DNA of 64,000 nt, taken from contig CM072811.1 in assembly GCA_037013495.1 (NCBI GenBank), positions 471,264-535,263 on the forward strand. Direction: 5' to 3'. Source of the DNA: Hippophae tibetana. Its lineage: Eukaryota > Streptophyta > Magnoliopsida > Rosales > Elaeagnaceae. The notes under the pieces are model-generated. The model was not told where the DNA came from. It saw only the letters and a program-made list of their open reading frames with translations, and made no database searches. A program made the position numbers and the translations under genes. Numbering within the stretch: position 1 is the first letter of the stretch; each line of letters opens with the position of its first letter. Below, piece by piece: positions 35,341-49,991 of this stretch.

Positions 35341-37248
35341 GATTAAAAATAATTAAAAATTATAGATTTTTTATATCTAATCTTTTTCATTCATATTTTA
35401 TATTATTTTAAAATTTTATTTGTTATTTATTTATGTCAACTTTTTGCATTTTAAATCGTTAGATTATCTCTTTAGACCCCTGCATTGAATTACACCTACT
35501 AGAGTGTTAAATATTTATTTGTATTACTTGACTTAAATAAGTTAAGTAGAAATTTAAAGGATATGTCTTTCTATTCATGCATTAATGACTTCTCAAAAAG
35601 AGACATATGTGGGGCTACCGAGACCAATTCAAAGAGAAAACACAAATTAACCAATCACCTTATTTTTTAATATATGTACAATTTATACATTGGTCCTTCT
35701 CCATGAAAAATATATATCTCCAAAATAAAAATTAGAGATATATAAAAAAAGAAGGAAAATTAATAGTACAAACTTTATACTATAACCCAATATCCTTATA
35801 AGTATTGGCTAAATATAAATGAAAATTATAGGAAACACTTACCGAAGAAGTCATTTGTATTTTATTCATCACGAAAAATTTATTTCAGAATTAATTTGAT
35901 AAATTTAATTGATATATAAAAATAATATATTATCTCTTTATAAAATCCTTTAATTTGATTCCTTTCCTGAGATTAACATTATGCACTATTTTCATGCTTT
36001 TTCGTCAATATATATATGTGAAACTATTAATTCATTTATATACAAAAGCTCAATTCTTTAATACCATTGAATTAATATATGAATCAATAGGATTATTGTA
36101 TTCGATTATATGCTTTTTTAGATTAGAGCGGAAGCGAATTCAAATTCTTCATACTAAGATTGGATAAATTTAATAATGATACATTTTTTATTAAAATCGG
36201 AAGGTGATTTTCAAATAATTATTATAGTAAATTCTAAATATTTCGACAATGAAAATAACTTATTTTATTTATTTTTAATTATAATCTTAAACTAGATTAA
36301 AAATAATTAAAAATTATAGATTTTTTATATCTAATCTTTTTCATTCATATTTTATATTATTTTAAAATTTTATTTGTTATTTATTTATGTCAACTTTTTG
36401 CATTTTAAATCGTTAGATTATCTCTTTAGACCCCTGCATTGAATTACACCTACTAGAGTGTTAAATATTTATTTGTATTACTTGACTTAAATAAGTTAAG
36501 TAGAAATTTAAAGGATATGTCTTTCTATTCATGCATTAATGACTTCTCAAAAAGAGACATATGTGGGGCTACCGAGACCAATTCAAAGAGAAAACACAAA
36601 TTAACCAATCACCTTATTTTTTAATATATGTACAATTTATACATTGGTCCTTCTCCATGAAAAATATATATCTCCAAAATAAAAATTAGAGATATATAAA
36701 AAAAGAAGGAAAATTAATAGTACAAACTTTATACTATAACCCAATATCCTTATAAGTATTGGCTAAATATAAATGAAAATTATAGGAAACACTTACCGAA
36801 GAAGTCATTTGTATTTTATTCATCACGAAAAATTTATTTCAGAATTAATTTGATAAATTTAATTGATATATAAAAATAATATATTATCTCTTTATAAAAT
36901 CCTTTAATTTGATTCCTTTCCTGAGATTAACATTATGCACTATTTTCATGCTTTTTCGTCAATATATATATGTGAAACTATTAATTCATTTATATACAAA
37001 AGCTCAATTCTTTAATACCATTGAATTAATATATGAATCAATAGGATTATTGTATTCGATTATATGCTTTTTTAGATTAGAGCGGAAGCGAATTCAAATT
37101 CTTCATACTAAGATTGGATAAATTTAATAATGATACATTTTTTATTAAAATCGGAAGGTGATTTTCAAATAATTATTATAGTAAATTCTAAATATTTCGA
37201 CAATGAAAATAACTTATTTTATTTATTTTTAATTATAATCTTAAACTA
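35341..37248. repeat. Single-monomer tandem duplication (954 bp, apparently identical)
   Basis: 35341-36294 and 36295-37248 look base-for-base identical by eye, sharing variants found nowhere else nearby: GGGGCTACCGAGACC, TACATTGGTCCTTCTCCATG, CTATAACCCAATATCC and AGAGCGGAAGCGAATTC. Identity stops on both sides, at AATAATTAAAAATTATAG versus AATAATGAGAAATTTTAG on the right. This is a very recent one-monomer event, or a collapse/expansion error in assembly. Confidence 0.88.
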
Positions 37249-39264
37249 GATTAAAAATAATGAGAAATTTTAGATTTTTTATATCTAATCTTTTTCGTTC
37301 AAATTTTACATTATTTTAAAATTTTATTTGTTGTTTATTTGTGTCAACCTCTTTCATTTTAAATTGTAAGATTATCTATCTAGTCCCCTGCAATGAATTA
37401 AACCTAATAGAGTGTTAAATGTTCATTTGTATTACTTGACTTAAATAAGTTAAGTAGAAATTTAATTCATATGTCTTTCTATTCATGCATTCATGACTTC
37501 TCAAAAAGAGACATATATGGGGTTACCTAGACCAATTCAAAGAGAAAACACAAATTAACCAATCACCTTATTATTTAGTATATGTACAATTTACACATGG
37601 GTCCTTTTCCTTCAAAAATATATATCTCCAAAATAAAAAGTAGAGATATATTAAAAAAGAAGCAAAATAAATAGTACAAACTTCATACTATGACCCAATA
37701 TCCTTCTCAGAATTGGCTAAATATAAATGAAAATTATAGGAAACAAGTACCAAAGAAGTCATTTGCATGTTATTCATCGCTAAAAAGTTAATTCAAAATT
37801 AATTTGATAAATTGAATTGATGTATAAAAATAATATTTTATTTCTTTATAAAATCCTTTCTTTTGATTCCTCTTGTGAGATTAATATTATGCACAATTTT
37901 CATGCTTTTTCGTCATTATAAATATGTGAAACTATTAATTCATTTATATACAAAAGATCTATTCTTTTATACATTTGAATTAATATTTCAACCAATTGGA
38001 TTCTTGTATTCGATTGCATGCTTTGTGAGATTAGAGTGTTAGCGAATTCCAATTCTTCATACTAATATTGGATAAATTTAATATTGATAAATTTTTTATC
38101 AAAATCGGAAGGTGATTTTCAAAAAATTATTATAGTAAATTCTAAATATTTCGACAATGAAAATAACTTATTTTATATATTTTAATTATCATCTTAAACG
38201 AGATTAAAAAGAATGAGAAATTCTAGATTTTTTATATCTAATCTTTTTCATTCAAATTTTACATTATTTTAAAATTTTATTTGTTGTTTATTTGTGTCAA
38301 CCTCTTTCATTTTAAATTGTAAGATTATCTCTCTAGGCCCCTGCTTTGAATTAAACCTAATAGAGTGTTAAGTGTTTATTTGTATTACTTGACTTGAATA
38401 GGTTAAGTAGAAATTTAAAGGATAGGTATTTCTCTTCATGCATTCATGACTTCTCAAACAGAGATATATATGGGGTTACCTAGACCAATTCAAAGAGAAA
38501 ACACAAATTAACTAATCACCTTATTATTTAATATATGTACAATTTACACATGGGTCCTTTTCCTTCAAAAATATATATCTCCAAAATAAAAAGTAGAGAT
38601 ATATTAAAAAAGAAGCAAAATAAATAGTACAAACTTTATACTATGACCCAATATCCTTCTCAGAATTGGCTAAATATAAATGAAAATTATAGGAAACAAG
38701 TACCAAAGAAGTCATTTGCATGTTATTCATTGCTAAAAAGTTAATTCAAAATTAATTTGATAAATTGAATTGATGTATAAAAATAATATTTTATTTCTTT
38801 ATAAAATCCTTTCATTTGATTCCTCTCGTGAGATTAATATTATGCACTATTTTCATGCTTTTTCGTCATTATACATGTGAAACTATTCATTCATTTATAT
38901 ACAAAAGATCTATTCTTTTATACATTTGAATTAATATTTCAACCAATAGGATTCTTGTATTCGATTGCATGCTTTCTGAGATTAGAGTGTAAGAGAATTC
39001 CAATTCTTCATACTAAGATTGGATAAATTTAATATTGATACATTTTTTTATCAAAATCGGAAGGAGATTTTCAAATAATTACTATAGTAAATTCTAAATA
39101 TTTCGACAATGAAAATAACTTATTTTATATATTTTAATTATAATCTTAAACGAGATTAAAAAGAATGAGAAATTTTAGATTTTTTATATCTAATCTTTTT
39201 CATTCATATTTTACATTATTTTAAAATTTTATTTGTTGTTTATTTGTTTCAACCTCTTTAATTT

Positions 39265-42200
39265 TAAATTGTAAGATTATCTCTCTAGGCCCCTGCTTTG
39301 AATTAAACCTAATAGCGTGTTAAGTGTTTATTTGTATTACTTGACTTGAATAAGTTAAGTAGAAATTTAAAGGATAGGTCTTTTTCTTCAAGCATTCATG
39401 ACTTCTCAAAAAGAGACATATATGGGGTTACCTAGACCAATTCAAAGAGAAAACACAAATTAACCAATCACCTTATTATTTAATATATGTACAATTTATA
39501 CATCGATCATTTTCCTTGAAAAATATATATCAACAAAATAAAAAGTTGAGATATATAAAAAACAAAGAAGGAAAATTAATAGTAAAAACTTTATACTATG
39601 ACCCAATATCCTTCTCAGAATTGGCTAAATATAAATGAAAATTATAGGAAACACTTACCAAAGAAGTCATTTGCATTTTATTCATCGTTAAAAATTATTT
39701 CAAAATTAATTTGATAAAATGAATTGATGTATAAAAATAATATTTTATTTCTTTATAAAATCCGTTCATTTGATTCCTCTCGTGAGATTAATAATATGCA
39801 CTATTTTCATGCTTTTTCGTCATTATACATATGTGAAACTATTAATTCATTTATATACAAAAGATCTAATCTTTTATAGCTTTGAATTAATATTTCAATC
39901 AATAGGATTCTTGTATTCGATTGCATGCTTTGTGAGATTAGAGTGTAAGCGAATTCAAATTCTTCATAGTAAGATTGGATAAATTTAATGTTGATACATT
40001 TTTTTTATTAAAATCGGAAGGTGATTTTCAAATAATTATTATAGTAAATTCTAAATATTTCGACTATGAAAATAACTTATTTTATATATTTTAATTATAA
40101 TCTTAAACGAGATTAAAAAGAATGAGAAATTCTAGATTTTTTTATATCTAATCTTTTTCATTCATATTTTACATTATTTTAAAATTTTATTTGTTGTTTA
40201 TTTGTGTCAACCTCTTTCATTTTGAATTGTAAGATTATCTCTCTAGGCCCCTGCTTTGAATTAAACCTAATAGAGTGTTAAGTGTTTATTTGTATTATTT
40301 TACTTGAATAAGTTAAGTAGAAATTTAAAAGATAGGTCTTTTTCTTCATGCATTCATGACTTCTCAAAAAGAGACATATATGGGGTTACCTAGACCAATT
40401 CAAATAAAAAACAGAAATTAAACCAATCTCCTTATTATTTAATATATGTACAATTTACACATGGGTCCTTTCCCTTAAAAAATATATATCTCCAAAATAA
40501 AAAGTAGAGATATATAAAAAAAGATATAAAATTAATAGTACAAACTTTATACTATGACCCAATATTTTTATCGTAATTGGATAAATATAAATAAAAATTA
40601 TAGGAAACACTTACCGAAGAAGTCATTTGCATGTTATTCATCGCTAAAAAGTTATTTCAAAATTAATTTGATAAATTTAATTGTTGTATAAAAATAATAT
40701 TTTATTTCTTTATAAAATCCTTTCATTTAATTCCTCTCGTGAGATTAATATTATGCACTATTTTGATGCTTTTTGTCATTATACATATGTGAAACTATTA
40801 ATTCATTTATATACAAAAGATATACTCTTTTATACCATTGAATTAATATTTCAACCAATAGGATTATTGTATTCGATTGTATGCTTTGCGAGATTAGAGT
40901 GTAAGCGGATTCAAATTCTTCATACTAAGATTGGATAAATTTAATATTGATACATTTTTTTATCAAAATCGGAAGGTGATTTTCAAATAATTATTGTAGT
41001 AAATTCTAAATATTTCGACTATGAAAATAACTTATTTTATATATTATAATTATAATCTTAAACGAGATTAAAAAGAATGAGAAATTTATGATTTTTTATA
41101 TCTAATCTTTTTCATTCATATTTTACATTATTTTAAAATTTTATTTGTTGTTTATTTGTGACAACCTCTTTCATTTTAAATTGTAAGATTATCTCTCTAG
41201 GCCCCTGCTTTGAATTAAACCTAATAGCGTGTTAAGTGTTTATTTGTATTACTTGACTTGAATAAGTTAAGTAGAAATTTAAAGGATAGGTCTTTTTCTT
41301 CAAGCATTCATGACTTCTCAAAAAGAGACATATATGGGGTTACCTAGACCAATTCAAAGAGAAAACACAAATTAACCAATCACCTTATTATTTAATATAT
41401 GTACAATTTATACATCGATCATTTTCCTTGAAAAATATATATCAACAAAATAAAAAGTTGAGATATATAAAAAACAAAGAAGGAAAATTAATAGTAAAAA
41501 CTTTATACTATGACCCAATATCTTTCTCAGAATTGGCTAAATATAAATGAAAATTATAGGAAACACTTACCAAAGAAGTCATTTGCATTTTATTCATCGT
41601 TAAAAATTATTTCAAAATTAATTTGATAAAATGAATTGATGTATAAAAATAATATTTTATTTCTTTATAAAATCCGTTCATTTGATTCCTCTCGTGAGAT
41701 TAATAATATGCACTATTTTCATGCTTTTTCGTCATTATACATATGTGAAACTATTAATTCATTTATATACAAAAGATCTAATCTTTTATAGCTTTGAATT
41801 AATATTTCAATCAATAGGATTCTTGTATTCGATTGCATGCTTTGTGAGATTAGAGTGTAAGCGAATTCAAATTCTTCATAGTAAGATTGGATAAATTTAA
41901 TGTTGATACATTTTTTTTATTAAAATCGGAAGGTGATTTTCAAATAATTATTATAGTAAATTCTAAATATTTCGACTATGAAAATAACTTATTTTATATA
42001 TTTTAATTATAATCTTAAACGAGATTAAAAAGAATGAGAAATTCTAGATTTTTTTATATCTTATCTTTTTCATTCATATTTTACATTATTTTAAAATTTT
42101 ATTTGTTGTTTATTTGTGTCAACCTCTTTCATTTTGAATTGTAAGATTATCTCTCTAGGCCCCTGCTTTGAATTAAACCTAATAGAGTGTTAAGTGTTTA

Positions 42201-45200
42201 TTTGTATTATTTTACTTGAATAAGTTAAGTAGAAATTTAAAAGATAGGTCTTTTTCTTCATGCATTCATGACTTCTCAAAAAGAGACATATATGGGGTTA
42301 CCTAGACCAATTCAAATAAAAAACAGAAATTAACCAATCTCCTTATTATTTAATATATGTACAATTTACACATGGGTCCTTTCCCTTAAAAAATATATAT
42401 CTCCAAAATAAAAAGTAGAGATATATAAAAAAAGATATAAAATTAATAGTACAAACTTTATACTATGACCCAATATTTTTATCGTAATTGGATAAATATA
42501 AATAAAAATTATAGGAAACACTTACCGAAGAAGTCATTTGCATGTTATTCATCGCTAAAAAGTTATTTCAAAATTAATTTGATAAATTTAATTGTTGTAT
42601 AAAAATAATATTTTATTTCTTTATAAAATCCTTTCATTTAATTCCTCTCGTGAGATTAATATTATGCACTATTTTGATGCTTTTTGTCATTATACATATG
42701 TGAAACTATTAATTCATTTATATACAAAAGATATACTCTTTTATACCATTGAATTAATATTTCAACCAATAGGATTATTGTATTCGATTGTATGCTTTGC
42801 GAGATTAGAGTGTAAGCGGATTCAAATTCTTCATACTAAGATTGGATAAATTTAATATTGATACATTTTTTTTATCAAAATCGGAAGGTGATTTTCAAAT
42901 AATTATTGTAGTAAATTCTAAATATTTCGACTATGAAAATAACTTATTTTATATATTATAATTATAATCTTAAACGAGATTAAAAAGAATGAGAAATTTA
43001 TGATTTTTTATATCTAATCTTTTTCATTCATATTTTACATTATTTTAAAAATTTATTTGTTGTTTATTTGTGACAACCTCTTTCATTTTAAATTGTAAGA
43101 TTATCTATCTAGGCCCCTGCTTTGAATTAAACCTAATAGAGTGTTAAGTGTTTATTTGTATTACTTGACTTGAATAAGTTAAGTAGAAATTTAAAGGATA
43201 GGTCTTTTTCTTCAAGCATTCATGACTTCTCAAAAAGAGACATATATGGGGTTACCTAGACCAATTCAAAGAGAAAACACAAATTAACCAATCACCTTAT
43301 TATTTAATATATGTACAATTTATACATCGATCATTTTCCTTGAAAAATATATATCAACAAAATAAAAAGTTGAGATATATAAAAAACAAAGAAGGAAAAT
43401 TAATAGTAAAAACTTTATACTATGACCCAATATCCTTCTCAGAATTGGCTAAATATAAATGAAAATTATAGGAAACACTTACCAAAGAAGTCATTTGCAT
43501 TTTATTCATCGTTAAAAATTATTTCAAAATTAATTTGATAAAATGAATTGATGTATAAAAATAATATTTTATTTCTTTATAAAATCCGTTCATTTGATTC
43601 CTCTCGTGAGATTAATAATATGCACTATTTTCATGCTTTTTCGTCATTATACATATGTGAAACTATTAATTCATTTATATACAAAAGATCTAATCTTTTA
43701 TAGCTTTGAATTAATATTTCAATCAATAGGATTCTTGTATTCGATTGCATGCTTTGTGAGATTAGAGTGTAAGCGAATTCAAATTCTTCATAGTAAGATT
43801 GGATAAATTTAATGTTGATACATTTTTTTTATTAAAATCGGAAGGTGATTTTCAAATAATTATTATAGTAAATTCTAAATATTTCGACTATGAAAATAAC
43901 TTATTTTATATATTTTAATTATAATCTTAAACGAGATTAAAAAGAATGAGAAATTCTAGATTTTTTTATATCTTATCTTTTTCATTCATATTTTACATTA
44001 TTTTAAAATTTTATTTGTTGTTTATTTGTGTCAACCTCTTTCATTTTGAATTGTAAGATTATCTCTCTAGGCCCCTGCTTTGAATTAAACCTAATAGAGT
44101 GTTAAGTGTTTATTTGTATTATTTTACTTGAATAAGTTAAGTAGAAATTTAAAAGATAGGTCTTTTTCTTCATGCATTCATGACTTCTCAAAAAGAGACA
44201 TATATGGGGTTACCTAGACCAATTCAAATAAAAAACAGAAATTAACCAATCTCCTTATTATTTAATATATGTACAATTTACACATGGGTCCTTTCCCTTA
44301 AAAAATATATATCTCCAAAATAAAAAGTAGAGATATATAAAAAAAGATATAAAATTAATAGTACAAACTTTATACTATGACCCAATATTTTTATCGTAAT
44401 TGGATAAATATAAATAAAAATTATAGGAAACACTTACCGAAGAAGTCATTTGCATGTTATTCATCGCTAAAAAGTTATTTCAAAATTAATTTGATAAATT
44501 TAATTGTTGTATAAAAATAATATTTTATTTCTTTATAAAATCCTTTCATTTAATTCCTCTCGTGAGATTAATATTATGCACTATTTTGATGCTTTTTGTC
44601 ATTATACATATGTGAAACTATTAATTCATTTATATACAAAAGATATACTCTTTTATACCATTGAATTAATATTTCAACCAATAGGATTATTGTATTCGAT
44701 TGTATGCTTTGCGAGATTAGAGTGTAAGCGGATTCAAATTCTTCATACTAAGATTGGATAAATTTAATATTGATACATTTTTTTTATCAAAATCGGAAGG
44801 TGATTTTCAAATAATTATTGTAGTAAATTCTAAATATTTCGACTATGAAAATAACTTATTTTATATATTATAATTATAATCTTAAACGAGATTAAAAAGA
44901 ATGAGAAATTTATGATTTTTTATATCTAATCTTTTTCATTCATATTTTACATTATTTTAAAAATTTATTTGTTGTTTATTTGTGACAACCTCTTTCATTT
45001 TAAATTGTAAGATTATCTATCTAGGCCCCTGCATTGAATTAAACCTAATAGAGTGTTAAATGTTTAGTTGTATTACTTGACTTAAATATGTTAAGTAGAT
45101 ATTTAAAGGATAGGTCTTTTTCTTCAAGCATTCATGACTTCTCAAAAAGAGACATATATGGGGTTACCTAGACCAATTCAAAGAGAAAACACAAATTAAC

Positions 45201-46520
45201 CAATCACCTTATTATTTAATATATGTACAATTTATACATCGATCATTTTCCTTGAAAAATATATATCAACAAAATAAAAAGTTGAGATATATAAAAAACA
45301 AAGAAGGAAAATTAATAGTAAAAACTTTATACTATGACCCAATATCCTTCTCAGAATTGGCTAAATATAAATGAAAATTATAGGAAACACTTACCAAAGA
45401 AGTCATTTGCATTTTATTCATCGTTAAAAATTATTTCAAAATTAATTTGATAAAATGAATTGATGTATAAAAATAATATTTTATTTCTTTATAAAATCCG
45501 TTCATTTGATTCCTCTCGTGAGATTAATAATATGCACTATTTTCATGCTTTTTCGTCATTATACATATGTGAAACTATTAATTCATTTATATACAAAAGA
45601 TCTAATCTTTTATAGCTTTGAATTAATATTTCAATCAATAGGATTCTTGTATTCGATTGCATGCTTTGTGAGATTAGAGTGTAAGCGAATTCAAATTCTT
45701 CATAGTAAGATTGGATAAATTTAATGTTGATACATTTTTTTTATTAAAATCGGAAGGTGATTTTCAAATAATTATTATAGTAAATTCTAAATATTTCGAC
45801 TATGAAAATAACTTATTTTATATATTTTAATTATAATCTTAAACGAGATTAAAAAGAATGAGAAATTCTAGATTTTTTTATATCTAATCTTTTTCATTCA
45901 TATTTTACATTATTTTAAAATTTTATTTGTTGTTTATTTGTGTCAACCTCTTTCATTTTGAATTGTAAGATTATCTCTCTAGGCCCCTGCTTTGAATTAA
46001 ACCTAATAGAGTGTTAAGTGTTTATTTGTATTATTTTACTTGAATAAGTTAAGTAGAAATTTAAAAGATAGGTCTTTTTCTTCATGCATTCATGACTTCT
46101 CAAAAAGAGACATATATGGGGTTACCTAGACCAATTCAAATAAAAAACAGAAATTAACCAATCTCCTTATTATTTAATATATGTACAATTTACACATGGG
46201 TCCTTTCCCTTAAAAAATATATATCTCCAAAATAAAAAGTAGAGATATATAAAAAAAGATATAAAATTAATAGTACAAACTTTATACTATGACCCAATAT
46301 TTTTATCGTAATTGGATAAATATAAATAAAAATTATAGGAAACACTTACCGAAGAAGTCATTTGCATGTTATTCATCGCTAAAAAGTTATTTCAAAATTA
46401 ATTTGATAAATTTAATTGTTGTATAAAAATAATATTTTATTTCTTTATAAAATCCTTTCATTTAATTCCTCTCGTGAGATTAATATTATGCACTATTTTG
46501 ATGCTTTTTGTCATTATACA
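39265..46520. repeat. Dimeric higher-order repeat, ~3.8 copies (period ~1,912 bp)
   Basis: Alternating monomers X (landmarks 39772, 41684, 43596, 45508; marked by AATCCGTTCATTTG and TACATCGATCATTTTCC) and Y (40729, 42640, 44552, 46464; marked by TTCATTTAATTCC, GATGCTTTTTGTC and GTGTAAGCGGATTC) repeat at 1,911-1,912 bp. Copies differ by scattered single bases and homopolymer length. Identity starts near 39265 and fades after about 46520. Confidence 0.9.
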
Positions 46521-49324
46521 TATGGGGTTACCATTAATTCATTTATATACAAAAGATATACTCTTTTATACCATTGAATTAATATTTCAACCAATAGGAT
46601 TATTGTATTCGATTGTATGCTTTGCGAGATTAAAGTGTAAGCGAATTCAAATTCTTCATACTAAGATTGGATAAATTTAATATTGATACACTTTTTTATC
46701 AAAATCGGAAGGTGATTTTCAAATAATTATTGTAGTAAATTCTAAATATTTCGACTATGAAAATAACTTATTTTATATATTATAATTATAATCTTAAACG
46801 AGATTAAAAAGAATGAGAAATTTTAGATTTTTTATATCTAATCTTTTTCATTCATATTTTACATTATTTGAAAATTTTATTTGTTGTTTATTTGTGACAA
46901 CCTCTTTCATTTTAAATTGTAAGATTATCTATCTAGGCCCCTGCATTGAATTAAACCTAATAGAGTGTTAAATGTTTAGTTGTATTACTTGACTTAAATA
47001 AGTTAAGTAGATATTTAAAGGATAGGTCTTTTTCTTCATGCATTCATGACTTCTCAAAAAGAGACATATATGGGGTTACCTGGACCAATTCAAAGAGAAA
47101 ACACAAATTAACCAATCACCTTATTATTTAATATATGTACAATTTATACATCGATCATTTTCCTTGAAAAATATATATCAACAAAATAAAAAGTAGAGAT
47201 ATATAAAAAAAAGAAGGAAAATTAATAGTACAAACTTTATACTATGATCCAATATCCTTATAAGAATTCGGTAAATATAAATGAAAATTATAGGAAACAC
47301 TTACCGAAGAAGTCATTTGCATTTTATTCATCGCGAAAAAGTTATTTCAGAATTAATTTGATAAATTGAAATAATGTATAAAAATAATATTTTATTTCTT
47401 TATAAAATCCATTCATTCGATTCCTCTCGTGAGATTAATATTATGCACTATTTTCATGCTTTTTCGTCCTTATATATATGTGAAACTATTAATTCATTTA
47501 TATACAAAAGCTCAATTCTTTAATACTATTGAATTTATATATGAATCAATAGGATTATTGTATTCGATTGTATGCTTTTTTAGATTAGAGTGTAAGCAAA
47601 TTCAAATTCTTCATACTAAGATTGGATGAATTTAATATTGAAACCTTTTTTACTAAAATCGGAAGGTGATTTTCAAATAATTATTATAGTAAATTCTAAA
47701 TATTTCGACTATGAAAATAACTTATTTTATATATTTTAATTATAATCTTAAAGGAGATTAAAAATAATGAGAAATTTTAGATTTTTTATATCTAATCTTT
47801 TTCATTCATATTTTACATTATTTTAAAATTTTATTTGTTGTTTATTTATGTCAACCTCTTTCATTTTAAATTGTAAGATTATCTCTCTAGGCCCCTGCTT
47901 TGAATTAAACCTAATAGAGTGTTAAGTGTTTATTTGTATTACTTGACTTGAATAAGTTAAGTAGAAATTTAAAGGATAGGTCTTTTTCTTCATGCATTCA
48001 TGACTTCTCAAAAAGAGACATATATGGGGTTACCTAGACCAATTCAAATAGAAAACAGAAATTAACCAATATCCTTATTATTTAATATATGTACAATTTA
48101 CACATGGGTCCTTTTCCTTCAAAAATATATATCTCCAAAATAAAAAGTAGAGATATATAAATAAAGATGGAAAATTAATAGTACAAACTTTATACTATGA
48201 CCCAATATTCTTATCGGAATTGGATAAATATAAATAAAAATTATAGGAAACACTTACCGAAGAAGTCATTTGCATATTATTCATCGCTAAAAAGTTATTT
48301 CAAAATTAATTTGATAAATTTAATTGTTGTATAAAAATAATATTTTATGTCTTTATAAAATCCTTTCATTTAATTCCTCTCGTGAGATTAATATTATGCA
48401 CTATTTTGATGCTTTTTGTCATTATACATATGTGAAACTATTAATTCATTTATATACAAAAGATCTACTCTTTTATACCATTGAATTAATATTTCAACCA
48501 ATAGGATTATTGTATTCGATTGTATGCTTTGTGAGATTAGAGTGTAAGCGAATTCAAAATCTTCATACTAAGATTGGATAAATTTAATATTGATACATTT
48601 TTTTATCAAAATCGGAAGGTGATTTTCAAATAATTATTGTAGTAAATTCTAAATATTTCGACTATGAAAATAACTTATTTTATATATTATAATTATAATC
48701 TTAAACGAGATTAAAAAGAATGAGAAATATTAGATTTTTTATATCTAATCTTTTTCATTCATATTTTACATTATTTTAAAATTTTATTTGTTGTTTATTT
48801 GTGGCAACCTCTTTCATTTTAAATTGTAAGATTATCTATCTAGGCCCCTGCATTGAATTAAACCTAATAGAGTGTTAAATGTTTAGTTGTATTACCTGAC
48901 TTAAATAAGTTAAGTAGATATTTAAAGGATAGGTCTTTATCTTCATGCATTCATGACTTCTCAAAAAGAGACATATATGTCGTTACCTAGACCAATTCAA
49001 AGAGAAAACACAAATTAACCAAACACCTTATTATTTAATATATAAACAATTTACACATGGGTCATTTTCCTTCAAAAATATATATCACCAAAATAAAAAG
49101 TAGAGATAATTAAAAAAAGGAGGAAAATTAATAGTACAAACTTTATACTATGACCCAATATCCTTATAAGAATTGGGTAAATATAAATGAAAATTATAGG
49201 AAATACTTACCGAAGAAGTCATTTGCATTTTATTCATCGCGAAAAAGTTATTTCAGAATTAATTTGATAAATTAAATTAATGTATAAAAATAATATTTTA
49301 TTTCTTTATTAAATCCATTCATTC

Positions 49325-49991
49325 GATTCCTCTCGTGAGATTAATATTATGCACTATTTTCATGCTCTTTCGTCATTATATATATGTGAAACTATTAATT
49401 CATTTATATACAAATGCTCAATTCTTTAATACCATTGAATTTATATATGAATCAATAGGATTATTGTATTCGATTGTATGCTTTTTTATATTAGAGTGTA
49501 AGCGAATTCAAAATTCTTCATACTAAGATTGGATCAATTTAATATTGATACATTTTATTACGTGACTTGAATAAGTTAAGTAGAAATTTCAACTATATGT
49601 CCTTCTCTTCATGCATTCATGACTTCTCAAAAAGACACAAATATGGCGTTACCTAAACAAATTCAAAGAGAAAACAAAAATTAACCACTCACCTTATTAT
49701 TTATTATATGTACAATTAATACATATGTCCTTCTCTTTAAAAAATATATATCTCGAAAATAAAAAGTAGAGATAAATATAATAAATAACAAAAATGAATA
49801 GTACAAACTTTATTCTATGACCTAATATCCTTGTCACAATTGGTTTAATATAGAACAAAAATTTAGGAAATACTTTCCCAAGTAGTCATTTGCATCAAAT
49901 TCATCCCTAAAATGTGATTTCAAAATTTATTTGATAAATTTAATTGATGTATAAAAATAATATTTTATTTCCATATAAAATCCTTTAATTT
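49325..49991. pseudogene. Truncated junction monomer between type A and type B arrays (667 bp)
   Basis: Not a gene; classed here as a broken repeat unit. The left part is ordinary type A. After GATACATTTT at about 49556 the sequence jumps to ATTACGTGACTTGAATAAG, missing about 286 bp. It continues as a diverged monomer with type B spellings (TGGTTTAATATAGAACAAA) that still retains the CATGCATTCATGACTTCTC stretch lost from all later type B monomers. It therefore joins the two array types and preserves an intermediate state. Confidence 0.85.

Larger units (their letters stand above)
17504..49555. repeat. Satellite array, type A, right block (34 monomer landmarks)
   Basis: Continuation of the ~953-bp array. 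The landmark GATTCC (or AATTCC, GATTAC) begins at 17841, 18794, 19749, 20704, 21658, 22610, 23562, 24517, 25469, 26423, 27376, 28331, 29285, 30237, 31189, 32144, 33096, 34050, 35003, 35957, 36911, 37865, 38818, 39772, 40729, 41684, 42640, 43596, 44552, 45508, 46464, 47419, 48372 and 49325. Spacing is 952-957 bp throughout, with no other insertion. All monomers are in the same orientation. Nothing gene-like is present. Subfamilies are marked by CAACTTTTTGCATTTT versus CAACCTCTTTCATTTT, and by CTATGCCCC versus TAGGCCCC. Confidence 0.97.
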
